This document shows positions 1 to 5,738 of a DNA stretch of 5,750 bases, in pieces. Under the pieces are notes generated by a model that did not search any database, had not been told where the DNA came from, and saw only the letters and a list, made by a program, of their open reading frames with translations. The DNA is from Nitriliruptoraceae bacterium (GTDB lineage: Bacteria > Actinomycetota > Nitriliruptoria > Nitriliruptorales > Nitriliruptoraceae): the NCBI GenBank assembly GCA_003554005.1, contig PWEU01000245.1, positions 1-5,750 of the forward strand. The letters are read 5' to 3'. Every line of letters starts with the position of its first letter. Position 1 is the stretch's first letter. The position numbers and the translations under genes are program-made.

Positions 1-9
1 CGGCGTCGC

Positions 10-441
10 GTGGCTGCGGTGACCCTCGCGCTCGTCATGGTCGTGCTCCTCAGCGCCTGCGCTCGGTTCGGTGAGGCCACGATCCGGATCGACCAGGCGG
101 AGGACGAGATCGTGCGGCTCACCGACGAGATCGCGGTCGCGGTCGAGCTCGAGGTGACCTCCGCCTCGTCACTGGGTCGTCGAGACCGGTGCGAGCTGGT
201 GACCACGGGGCAGGGCGCGTCCAACCGTGTCTCGCTGCGAGGGCCGATCCCCGACGGGGTCCCCGTGTTGGAGCGCTCCGCAGCCATCCTGACCGACGCG
301 GGCTACCAACTGGTGCCGGGCGAGTCGGAGGGCGAGTTGTTCGGCCGGCGTGATGGCTTGCGCATCACGGTGGTCCTCGAGCGGCCGGCCGGTGAGGTGG
401 CGATCGATGGCAACACCGCCTGCCGGCCACTGGAGCGCTGA
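10..441 (+). CDS. Small lipoprotein of unknown function, probably 5'-partial
   Basis: I do not recognise a family. From the GTG at 10, a hydrophobic stretch (residues 3-14) leads into Leu-Leu-Ser-Ala-Cys, a good lipobox with Cys17 as the lipidated residue, so the protein is probably exported and anchored on the outer face of the membrane. Residues about 28-50 are acidic and could form a short helix. The rest (about 58-143) looks like a small alpha/beta domain with two cysteines, Cys61 and Cys138, that could form a disulfide outside the cell. The GTG at 10 is probably not the true start: the three in-frame codons before it (1-9) all encode arginine, as expected for the positively charged start of a signal peptide, and no ribosome site is visible. 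The gene therefore likely begins left of the window. It converges on the deformylase gene. Coding status is fairly sure; function is unknown. Confidence 0.72.
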   Translation: MAAVTLALVMVVLLSACARFGEATIRIDQAEDEIVRLTDEIAVAVELEVTSASSLGRRDRCELVTTGQGASNRVSLRGPIPDGVPVLERSAAILTDAGYQLVPGESEGELFGRRDGLRITVVLERPAGEVAIDGNTACRPLER

Positions 442-485
442 GTCGGCTCCGTGCCGGCCGGCCCCGTGGCGCCGCGCGCACCGGG

Positions 486-503
486 CCCGCCGAGGGCGGC
501 GGG
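486..503. terminator. GC hairpin between convergent genes, possible bidirectional terminator
   Basis: CCCGCC (486-491) and GGCGGG (498-503) form a perfect six-base-pair stem with a six-base loop. On the minus strand it starts one base after the deformylase stop codon (505-507). On the plus strand it follows the lipoprotein stop by about 45 bases. There is no T-rich tract on either side, so it is not a classical intrinsic terminator, although hairpins without a T tract are often proposed as terminators in high-GC actinobacteria. A 10-base palindrome, GCCGGCCGGC (453-462), lies nearby. Such short GC stems are also common by chance in DNA of this composition. Confidence 0.35.
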
Positions 504-504
504 T

Positions 505-1029
505 CTACTTGAGGTGTTCGCCGGACTTCGCGCGGCGCTTGCGAGGGAACACGTCGGCGCGGGCCGCCACCCGGTCCAGGACCAGGATGCCGTCGAGGTG
601 GTCGAGCTCGTGCTGGAACGCCCGGGCCTCGAACCCGGTGGCCTCGACCACGCGGGTCCCTCCCTCGGGCGTGGTACCACGCACGACAACGTCGGTCGCC
701 CGACGGATGTCGCAGGTGTAGTCCGGCACCGACATGCACCCCTCGCGCTTGAGGTCCGATCCCGTCGCCAGCACCAGTTCGGGGTCGAACAGCACCACCA
801 GGCCGTGGTTGCCCGGCGGGGGCTTGCGCATCACCGAGACGTCGAGCGCGAAGGCGCGGGAGGCGACCCCGAGCTGCGGCGCCGCCAACCCGACGCACCC
901 GGGCGAGTCGTACATGGTGTCGACCAGGTCCTGGGCCAGGGCACGCTCGCGCGGACCGATCTCACCGACCGGGCCGGCGATCCCCTTCAGGATCCGTGCG
1001 GGGGAGGGGACGACCCTCCTGACCGGCAC
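505..1029 (-). CDS. def: Peptide deformylase
   Basis: Removes the formyl group from the N-terminal formylmethionine of new proteins in the cytoplasm, a metal-dependent step before methionine removal. All three family motifs are visible in the 174 residues. Motif 1 is CVGLAAPQ (45-52), motif 2 is EGCMS (96-100), and motif 3 is QHELDH (139-144). The expected metal ligands are Cys98, His140 and His144, and Glu141 is the catalytic acid/base. Length is normal for the family. The GTG start at 1029 is supported because the first residues line up with the start of E. coli Def without an offset. It is also supported by GGAG nine bases upstream, within the end of the preceding gene. The start follows the TAG stop of the ACT gene with no gap, so the two are almost certainly co-transcribed and possibly translationally coupled. 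The first residue of motif 1 is Cys where E. coli has Gly. The last 15 residues are basic. Confidence 0.96.
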   Translation of the reverse strand: MPVRRVVPSPARILKGIAGPVGEIGPRERALAQDLVDTMYDSPGCVGLAAPQLGVASRAFALDVSVMRKPPPGNHGLVVLFDPELVLATGSDLKREGCMSVPDYTCDIRRATDVVVRGTTPEGGTRVVEATGFEARAFQHELDHLDGILVLDRVAARADVFPRKRRAKSGEHLK

Positions 1030-1545
1030 CTAGTAGGTCTCCGTGTCGACGGCACGCAGCGTGTGGTCCACGCCCAGGGCAGCGCAGGCCCGGGCGACCG
1101 CGTCCGTGACGGCGTCGGGCGCGTCGGTCGCCAGCTCGATCAGCATGGCGTAGACCGGTTCCGCCTCGGCGCCGATCACCTGGGTCTCCAGGTCGATGAC
1201 GTTGGCGCCGGCCTCGGCGAGGGCGCCGGTGACGCCGGCGACGATGCCCGGTCGGTCGGCGCCGTAGACGCTGAGCAGGTGGGTGGGCTCGGCGTCCGCA
1301 CGGGCCGCGTCGGCTCGGCAGATGGAGACCGTCAGGTCGAACTCGGCGGTCGCCGAGCGCACAGCCTGGCGTAGCTCCTCGGGGTCGTCCTCGGTCGCGA
1401 CCAGGAGCACGATCGCGAACTGACCGCCGAGGATCGTCATCGCCGAATCCTCGAGGTTGCCGCCCCGCTCGTGCAGCACCTTGGTGACCGCGGCGACGAT
1501 CCCCGGTCGGTCCTTCCCGATGGCGGTGACGGCGAGCTCGTGCAT
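1030..1545 (-). CDS. Tandem ACT-domain protein, GcvR-like regulator
   Basis: A 171-residue protein made of two ACT domains, roughly residues 3-75 and 89-168. Each begins with the same ligand-loop pattern: GKDRPGIVAAVT (10-21) and GADRPGIVAGVT (95-106). Each continues with a helix and a Gly-Gly-Asn-Leu or Gly-Ala-Asn-Val turn into the second strand. ACT domains bind amino acids or other small ligands at subunit interfaces. The two-ACT layout with no enzyme or DNA-binding domain is that of GcvR, which in E. coli restrains the activator GcvA of the glycine cleavage genes. Nothing here shows a partner regulator, so the target and ligand are unknown. The ATG at 1543-1545 is well supported by AGGAG eight bases upstream (1554-1558). 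The gene is the first of a leftward pair with deformylase, a pairing I cannot explain functionally. Confidence 0.9.
   Translation of the reverse strand: MHELAVTAIGKDRPGIVAAVTKVLHERGGNLEDSAMTILGGQFAIVLLVATEDDPEELRQAVRSATAEFDLTVSICRADAARADAEPTHLLSVYGADRPGIVAGVTGALAEAGANVIDLETQVIGAEAEPVYAMLIELATDAPDAVTDAVARACAALGVDHTLRAVDTETY
1039..1042 (-). promoter_or_regulatory. Ribosome binding site for deformylase, inside the ACT gene
   Basis: On the minus strand GGAG ends nine bases before the GTG at 1029 and lies within the last codons of the ACT-domain gene. It supports choosing this GTG, since the stop codon of the upstream gene sits between the site and the start. The arrangement would let ribosomes ending the ACT gene feed directly into the deformylase gene. 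Confidence 0.5.
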
Positions 1546-1626
1546 CTTGGCCGCTCCTGTCAGAGGGGATGGACCGCGAGCCTACTGTCGGGCGGTGCGG
1601 CGCTGTGGCCCGGGTAGGGTCGGCCC
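1546..1626. promoter_or_regulatory. Divergent intergenic region, presumed promoters both ways
   Basis: These 81 bases separate the leftward ACT-def pair from the rightward DUF192 run, so promoters for both should lie here or partly inside the neighbours. Candidate -10 boxes of the TAnnnT type are TACTGT (1583-1588, plus) and TAGGCT (minus, 1579-1584). They overlap each other, and neither has a convincing -35 box at the usual distance. TAGGGT (1615-1620, plus) also fits the -10 pattern but overlaps the probable ribosome site of the DUF192 gene. No clear operator repeat is visible. The promoter role is inferred from gene orientation; the individual boxes are weak. Confidence 0.4.
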
Positions 1627-2310
1627 ATGTCCACACCGCTGACGGCCGCGGGCGGGTCCGGGTCACCACCACCCGGCGCCCGCCGCCACCTCGGTGTCGG
1701 TGCCTTGGTGACGATCGTGCTGCTGGCGCTGCTCGGCCTCCTCGGAGCCTGTGACGGCGGGTCGGTCGGCTCCGAGGATGCGCCGACGGCGGCGGAGGAG
1801 CCGGGGGCGTCGGGCGCGGAGCATGACCGCTCGGGCGCGGGCCCGGACCGCTCGGGGGAGCCGGTGGCAGGGATCGTGCCCGCGCTGCATCCCGCCGTCG
1901 ACGGCCTCGACGAGGCCGTGGTGACGATCACGTCCGACGGGGCCGAGCACGAGGTGGTGGCAAAGGTCGCGGCCACCGGTGAGGAGCGCGCGCGGGGGCT
2001 GATGGAGGTGCCCTCGGTGCCGGACGGGGTGGGGATGCTGTTCCTGTTCGAGCAGGAACGCACGGGTGGGTTCTGGATGTGGAACACGTTCATCGCGCTC
2101 GATATCGCCTTCATCGGGGCCGACGGCGTCGCGCACACCCTGGCAACGATGGTGCCCTGCGAGGCGGAGCGCTCCAGCGACTGCCCCACCACCAGCCCGC
2201 CCGAGCCCTACCGTGTGGCCCTGGAGGTGCCCGGCGGGTGGTTCGAGCAGGTGGGGATCGAGCCGGGTGCGAGGGTGACCTGGAGCGAGCCGCGACCGGT
2301 CGTTCCGTGA
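1627..2310 (+). CDS. DUF192 domain lipoprotein
   Basis: A 227-residue exported protein of unknown biochemical role. The N terminus has a rather long charged/proline region ending in Arg19-Arg20, then a hydrophobic core (about 24-39) and a lipobox Leu-Gly-Ala-Cys with Cys42 as lipid anchor. Residues 43-95 form a Gly/Ser/Pro/Asp/Glu-rich linker in which DRSG occurs twice (67-70, 74-77). Residues about 97-220 match DUF192: ERARGLM (120-126), GMLFLFE (136-142), GFWMWNTFIALDIAF (148-162) and ALEVPGGWF (198-206). The usual proline in NTxIPLD is alanine here. Cys178 and Cys186 lie in the loop where actinobacterial members often carry a cysteine pair, and could form a disulfide. The ATG at 1627 has AGGG seven bases upstream. 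It is the first gene of a run with the dehydrogenase 15 bases downstream. Family assignment is firm; function is not known for the family. Confidence 0.92.
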   Translation: MSTPLTAAGGSGSPPPGARRHLGVGALVTIVLLALLGLLGACDGGSVGSEDAPTAAEEPGASGAEHDRSGAGPDRSGEPVAGIVPALHPAVDGLDEAVVTITSDGAEHEVVAKVAATGEERARGLMEVPSVPDGVGMLFLFEQERTGGFWMWNTFIALDIAFIGADGVAHTLATMVPCEAERSSDCPTTSPPEPYRVALEVPGGWFEQVGIEPGARVTWSEPRPVVP

Positions 2311-2325
2311 CGAGGAGGGTGTGAC

Positions 2326-3204
2326 ATGCAGGTGGCGTACCTCGGGCTCGGCGCGATGGGGCGGCCGATGGCAGCGAACCTCGCGGCCCGCTGGCCGACG
2401 ATGGTGTGGAACCGCACGGCGGCGGTCGCTGTGGAACACCAGGCAGCTCATGGAGGGACCGTCGCGCGCTCGCTCGAGGAGGTCGGCGCGGCGGAGGTCG
2501 TCTGCTCCTGCCTGCCGACCGACGTCGAGGTGGCGGCGGTCGCCCGGGTGCTCGGTCCGGCACTGCGGCCGGGGACGGTGTGGGTGGACCACACCTCGGG
2601 TGACCCGGCCGGCAGCCGGGACGTTGCGCGGCTGCTCGAGGGGTACGGGGTCGGCTACCTCGATGCTCCGGTGTCGGGCGGGACCGACGGTGCGGCGGCC
2701 GCGACCCTGACGGTGATGGTCGGTGGGGAGGTCGAGGATCTCGACCTGGTGCGGCCGGTGCTCGAGACCGTCGCGGCTCGCGTCGTCCACGTCGGTCCCG
2801 TCAGCTCCGGTATGGCGGTGAAGGCGGTCAACAACGCCCTGCTGGCCACCTCGCTGTGGGCGGCGGCGGAGGGGTTGGTGGCGTTGACGGCGACCGGGGT
2901 CGACCCGGCTGCGGCACTCGAGGTGATCGGCAACTCAACAGGCCGGTCCTTCGCCACCCAGACCCTGCTACCCGAGCGGGTGCTGACCCGGGAGTTCCCG
3001 CGCACCTTCGCCCTGGCGCTGCTGGCCAAGGATGTGCGGTTGGCGACGGACGTGCTGGCGCAGGCCGGCGTCGAGGGGCAGGTGCTGTCGACCGTCGAGG
3101 AGCTCACCACCGCGGCCGCGGTCGAGCTGGGCGCGGTGGACCACAGTGAACTCGTCCGGTGGGTCGAGCGAGCCGTTGGTGTGGAGATCACGTCGCTACG
3201 CTGA
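2326..3204 (+). CDS. NAD(P)-dependent beta-hydroxyacid dehydrogenase (3-hydroxyisobutyrate dehydrogenase family)
   Basis: A cytoplasmic 292-residue oxidoreductase of normal family length. The N-terminal Rossmann domain opens with GLGAMGRPMAANL (7-19), the dinucleotide-binding loop. Strand two ends in Trp28-Asn29-Arg30-Thr31 rather than an acidic residue, which in this family usually goes with NADP(H). The substrate loop is DAPVSGG (113-119), followed by a slightly altered Ala-Thr-Leu-Thr (126-129) where Gly-Thr is usual. The catalytic lysine is Lys166 in GMAVKAVNN (162-170). A second conserved Lys235-Asp236 pair lies in the all-helical C-terminal domain. Members oxidise 3-hydroxyisobutyrate in valine breakdown, or reduce tartronate semialdehyde, glyoxylate or succinate semialdehyde. 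The substrate cannot be told from sequence, and no valine-pathway gene is adjacent. The presence of Lys166 argues against an imine reductase. The start is set by AGGAGG (2313-2318) seven bases before the ATG. Probably co-transcribed with the DUF192 gene. Confidence 0.93.
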   Translation: MQVAYLGLGAMGRPMAANLAARWPTMVWNRTAAVAVEHQAAHGGTVARSLEEVGAAEVVCSCLPTDVEVAAVARVLGPALRPGTVWVDHTSGDPAGSRDVARLLEGYGVGYLDAPVSGGTDGAAAATLTVMVGGEVEDLDLVRPVLETVAARVVHVGPVSSGMAVKAVNNALLATSLWAAAEGLVALTATGVDPAAALEVIGNSTGRSFATQTLLPERVLTREFPRTFALALLAKDVRLATDVLAQAGVEGQVLSTVEELTTAAAVELGAVDHSELVRWVERAVGVEITSLR

Positions 3205-3219
3205 GGTGGACGCGATCAC

Positions 3220-3225
3220 AGGAGG
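3220..3225 (+). promoter_or_regulatory. Strong ribosome binding site for the 55-residue membrane protein
   Basis: A perfect AGGAGG stands eight bases before the ATG at 3234. It decides the start of the small gene against a longer in-frame reading from 3159, which would overlap the end of the dehydrogenase gene and lacks such a site. It is also the best evidence that this short reading frame is translated. Confidence 0.75.
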
Positions 3226-3233
3226 GTGCAGGG

Positions 3234-3401
3234 ATGGCGGTGTGGCAGGTGGTCATACTCGTGGTGGTGGTGCTGCTGCCGCTGCTCCTGCTCACCCGGC
3301 TGCATCCGAGCCGAGAACGGTTGGATGCGCGCGGGGTCCCGATGGTCCGCGACTGGCGTCCGACACCGCCGCCAACGCCGCCGGCCGACGACCACCACTG
3401 A
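3234..3401 (+). CDS. Small single-span membrane protein, unknown
   Basis: A 55-residue protein that I do not recognise. Residues 3-20 are almost wholly Val/Leu/Ile with one proline (Pro16) and form a clear membrane span with very few residues before it. Arg22, Arg27 and Arg29 follow, so by the positive-inside rule the tail probably faces the cytoplasm. The tail ends in a proline/threonine-rich stretch (42-49) and Asp-Asp-His-His. There is no lipobox and no likely cleavage site, so it looks like a membrane anchor rather than a signal peptide. The ATG is preceded by a perfect AGGAGG at eight bases. The gene follows the dehydrogenase by 29 bases and may be the last member of the DUF192-dehydrogenase run. 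Translation is likely from the strong ribosome site and non-random composition; function is unknown. Confidence 0.72.
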   Translation: MAVWQVVILVVVVLLPLLLLTRLHPSRERLDARGVPMVRDWRPTPPPTPPADDHH

Positions 3402-3590
3402 TCCGACGCCCGCCTCGGTGGCCGCTCGCGCGTGACCACCGGGACGCGGGCACGGCGTACCGCCCACCTGGGACGCCAGCCAGCGACGGTGGTCGTGTGA
3501 CCTGGTGCACGGCTCAAGGCTCGCCGCCACCTCGCCGATGCTGACGGAGGGGTCGTCCGGCCATCGCACGGCCCGACGTGAGGAGCCGTG
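3402..3590 (+). other. Non-coding gap before the GGDEF-EAL gene
   Basis: This 189-base gap has no convincing gene in any frame. CGTGACCACCG (3431-3441) can pair with CGGTGGTCGTG (3487-3497) as an 11-pair stem with two G-U pairs. It encloses smaller stems such as GGCG/CGCC (3454-3457 with 3461-3464). The heptamer GGGACGC occurs twice (3441-3447, 3470-3476). A tight GGTC/GACC hairpin (3491-3494 with 3499-3502) would compete with the long stem. No T-rich tract or clear -10/-35 pair is seen. A promoter for the downstream gene, or an end signal for the upstream run, is expected here but I cannot point to it. Stems this size are expected by chance at this GC content. Confidence 0.3.
3581..3585 (+). 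promoter_or_regulatory. Ribosome binding site deciding between two tandem GTG starts
   Basis: AGGAG ends five bases before the GTG at 3591 but only two bases before the adjacent GTG at 3588. The five-base spacing is within the usable range, so the second GTG is the more probable start. The two choices differ by a single residue. Confidence 0.6.
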
Positions 3591-5738
3591 GTGTCCGCCG
3601 GTGCATCGAGCCCTTGGCAGCAACGGGGCTACGCAGCGCTGCTCGCGGTCCCGGCGGTCGTGGCGCTGTGGCTGGTTCGTCCCGAGCTCGCTGCCGTCCG
3701 GGAGACGTTCACGCAACCAGGCCCGCTGGCGATCCTGGTCCTGTTCGCTGCGGCACGCCACCTGCCGATCAGGTCGGTCGAGCCGGCGGTGCTGGGAACG
3801 GTGACGACGGCACCGACCTTCGTTCTCGCGCTGTTCCTCGTCGCCCCACCGGACGTCGCGCTCGCCGGGATCGCCGTCGGTGCGGCCATCCCCCGTCGGA
3901 CCGGTGGGCCCTGCCAGGTGGCGAGGTGGGCCACCGAGTTCGGTCACGCGGTTCTGCTCGGCCTGGTCACCGGCGCGCTGCTGGTGCGGTTCGGGCTCGG
4001 CGCGCCCTCGTGGTCGCTGGTCTCGACCTGGTGGCTGCTCGGCACGGTGCTGCTGGTCGGTGCCGCGGTCTACCTGCCGGACATCCTGCTCCGGGCCGGA
4101 GCCGCAGCCGCCGTGACGCGAGCCCCCTTGCTGGTCCTCCTGCGCCAGGACCGTGGCGCATTCGAACCGAGGATCCACCTGCTGCTGGTCGCCTGGGCCC
4201 CGATCGTCGTCCTCCTCGCGGAGCAGGCCCTCGTGCTGCTGCCGGTGCTGCTCGTCGCCGTGATCGCGCTGGGCTGGGCGGCACGGGCGACCTCGGTCAG
4301 CGAGCACGAGGCCTACCACGATCCCCTGACGGGGCTGGCCAACCGTCGTGCCCTGGAACAGCGGCTCGACCATCTGACGGCCACCGCCAAGCTGGACCAC
4401 CGCTTCGCCGTGCTGCTGATGGACCTCGACCGGTTCAAGGAGGTCAACGACCAGCTCGGGCACCACGTCGGTGACGAGCTGCTCGGCGAGGTCGGGCACC
4501 GCCTCGCCGACCTGTCCGGCATCGAGGTGGCGGCGCGGATCGGAGGCGATGAGTTCGCCTTCCTCGTGCGTGGGGAACACGACTACGACGACCTGACGGA
4601 TCTCGCCAACCGGCTGGTCGGTGAGGTCTCGCGGCCCTACGTGGTCGCGGACGTTCGGTTGTCGATCGGTGCCTCGATCGGGGTCGCTCGCTTCCCCGAC
4701 CACGGCCTGGACGCCAGCCCCCTGCTCCGGCGCGCGGATGCCGCGATGTATGCGGCGAAGCGCAGCGGGGTCCCGGTCGGTTTCGCCGCCCTGAGTGAGC
4801 GGGCCCCGGTCCCCGGCCGGCTGTCGCTGCTGGGGGAGCTCGACCTGGCGATGCAACGTGGCCAACTGCGCCTCGATCATCAACCCAAGGTGGCGATCGG
4901 TTCGGGGGAGGTCGTCGGGGTCGAGGCGCTGCTGCGGTGGCACCATCCCGAGCACGGGATCGTCCCACCCGGCGACTTCATCACCACGGTCGAGCACACC
5001 GAGCTGATCGCTCCGTTGACCCGTCACGTCCTACGCACCGCCTGCGAGGACCGGGCGAGGTGGGTCGTCGCCGGGATCGAGGTGCCCATCGCCGTCAACA
5101 TCTCCACTCGCGACCTCCAGGACACCCGCTTCCCGGGCGATCTCGCGGAGTTGCTCGAGGACGGTGGCCTCCCACCCGAGCAGCTGACCCTGGAGATCAC
5201 CGAGACCGCGCTGCAGGTCGACCCCGAGCGGGCCGCCCGAGTGGTCGCCGAGCTGTGTGAGCTCGGGGTCCGTCTGGCCATCGACGACTTCGGCACCGGG
5301 TACTCGTCCCTCGCGGTGCTGCGGCACCTACAGGTCAGCGAGCTGAAGCTCGACCGCTCCTTCGTGCTCGGCATGGAGGAGGACGGCGCCGGGGTGGCCG
5401 TCGTGCGGTCCATCGTGCAGCTCGCTCACGCGCTCGGGCTCGAGGTCGTGGCCGAGGGCGTGGAGCAGGAGACCTCGCTCGAGGAGCTCCGTCGGATCGG
5501 GTGCGACACCGTCCAAGGTTTCCTGCTCTCCCGGCCGCTGCCTCCCCATCTCGTCGCCCCGTGGGTCCGCGCCCGGCGGCTGGAGCGCGGGACGGCGCTG
5601 GGCGACGCAGGGGCAACCGTGCCCACCGAACCGCCGTCCGAGGAGGCCGTGGCCGCCACCGCCGGTGACGCACGATCGCTGCTGCGCCGGGTCGACCGGC
5701 GCGGGAAGGCCCGTCTTCCCCTGACCCGTGCCGGCTGA
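3591..5738 (+). CDS. Membrane-bound diguanylate cyclase/phosphodiesterase (GGDEF-EAL)
   Basis: A 715-residue protein predicted to make and break cyclic di-GMP at the inner face of the membrane. Residues about 15-230 hold seven or eight hydrophobic spans that match no sensor domain I can name. A short linker (about 230-241) with no PAS or HAMP domain leads to the GGDEF domain: DPLTGLANRR (244-253), metal-binding Asp278 in MDLDRFK, and an intact RIGGDEF (316-322). The inhibitory RxxD site is missing, with Ser-Gly-Ile-Glu at 309-312. The EAL domain (about 408-660) keeps every residue expected for catalysis: Glu445 in EALLRW, Asn503, Glu535, Asp565-Asp566 in DDFGTGYSSL, Lys586, Glu622, Glu625 and Gln642. 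Both activities are therefore possible, although many such hybrids use only one. The last 50 residues are low-complexity and end basic. The start follows the spacing from AGGAG. It is separated from the upstream genes by 189 bases, so it is probably a separate transcription unit. Confidence 0.95.
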   Translation: MSAGASSPWQQRGYAALLAVPAVVALWLVRPELAAVRETFTQPGPLAILVLFAAARHLPIRSVEPAVLGTVTTAPTFVLALFLVAPPDVALAGIAVGAAIPRRTGGPCQVARWATEFGHAVLLGLVTGALLVRFGLGAPSWSLVSTWWLLGTVLLVGAAVYLPDILLRAGAAAAVTRAPLLVLLRQDRGAFEPRIHLLLVAWAPIVVLLAEQALVLLPVLLVAVIALGWAARATSVSEHEAYHDPLTGLANRRALEQRLDHLTATAKLDHRFAVLLMDLDRFKEVNDQLGHHVGDELLGEVGHRLADLSGIEVAARIGGDEFAFLVRGEHDYDDLTDLANRLVGEVSRPYVVADVRLSIGASIGVARFPDHGLDASPLLRRADAAMYAAKRSGVPVGFAALSERAPVPGRLSLLGELDLAMQRGQLRLDHQPKVAIGSGEVVGVEALLRWHHPEHGIVPPGDFITTVEHTELIAPLTRHVLRTACEDRARWVVAGIEVPIAVNISTRDLQDTRFPGDLAELLEDGGLPPEQLTLEITETALQVDPERAARVVAELCELGVRLAIDDFGTGYSSLAVLRHLQVSELKLDRSFVLGMEEDGAGVAVVRSIVQLAHALGLEVVAEGVEQETSLEELRRIGCDTVQGFLLSRPLPPHLVAPWVRARRLERGTALGDAGATVPTEPPSEEAVAATAGDARSLLRRVDRRGKARLPLTRAG

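Noticed and set aside
453..462. 10-base perfect palindrome GCCGGCCGGC as an operator
   Set aside because: It lies between two convergent genes where no promoter is expected, and such GC palindromes are frequent at this composition.
1015..1020. Perfect AGGAGG on the minus strand just inside the deformylase gene
   Set aside because: No ATG, GTG or TTG follows at a usable distance, and a later start would remove the conserved N-terminal strand of deformylase. It encodes Arg-Arg at residues 4-5.
451..1374. 307-codon open frame on the plus strand opposite deformylase and the ACT gene
   Set aside because: It is antisense to two clear families, is dominated by Gly, Arg, Asp and Val, and no ribosome site was seen.
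1663..2790. 375-codon open frame on the minus strand opposite the DUF192 and dehydrogenase genes
   Set aside because: Composition is Arg/His/Pro-rich and without motifs; it crosses two well-supported genes and a gap, so it is a shadow.
3159..3233. Longer in-frame start for the small membrane protein
   Set aside because: It would overlap the dehydrogenase end and put 25 charged residues before the membrane span, while AGGAGG is placed exactly for the ATG at 3234.
3441..3510. Possible c-di-GMP (GEMM) riboswitch, suggested by GGGACGC followed by CAGCC upstream of a c-di-GMP enzyme gene
   Set aside because: The matching GGCAAACC-type strand and the tetraloop/receptor parts of the class I aptamer are not present; the likeness is limited to one short stretch.
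3216..5027. 603-codon open frame on the minus strand opposite the GGDEF-EAL gene
   Set aside because: The product is rich in Gln, Arg, Asp and Gly with no domain, as expected for the antisense of a GC-rich gene. The plus-strand frame has intact GGDEF and EAL motifs.
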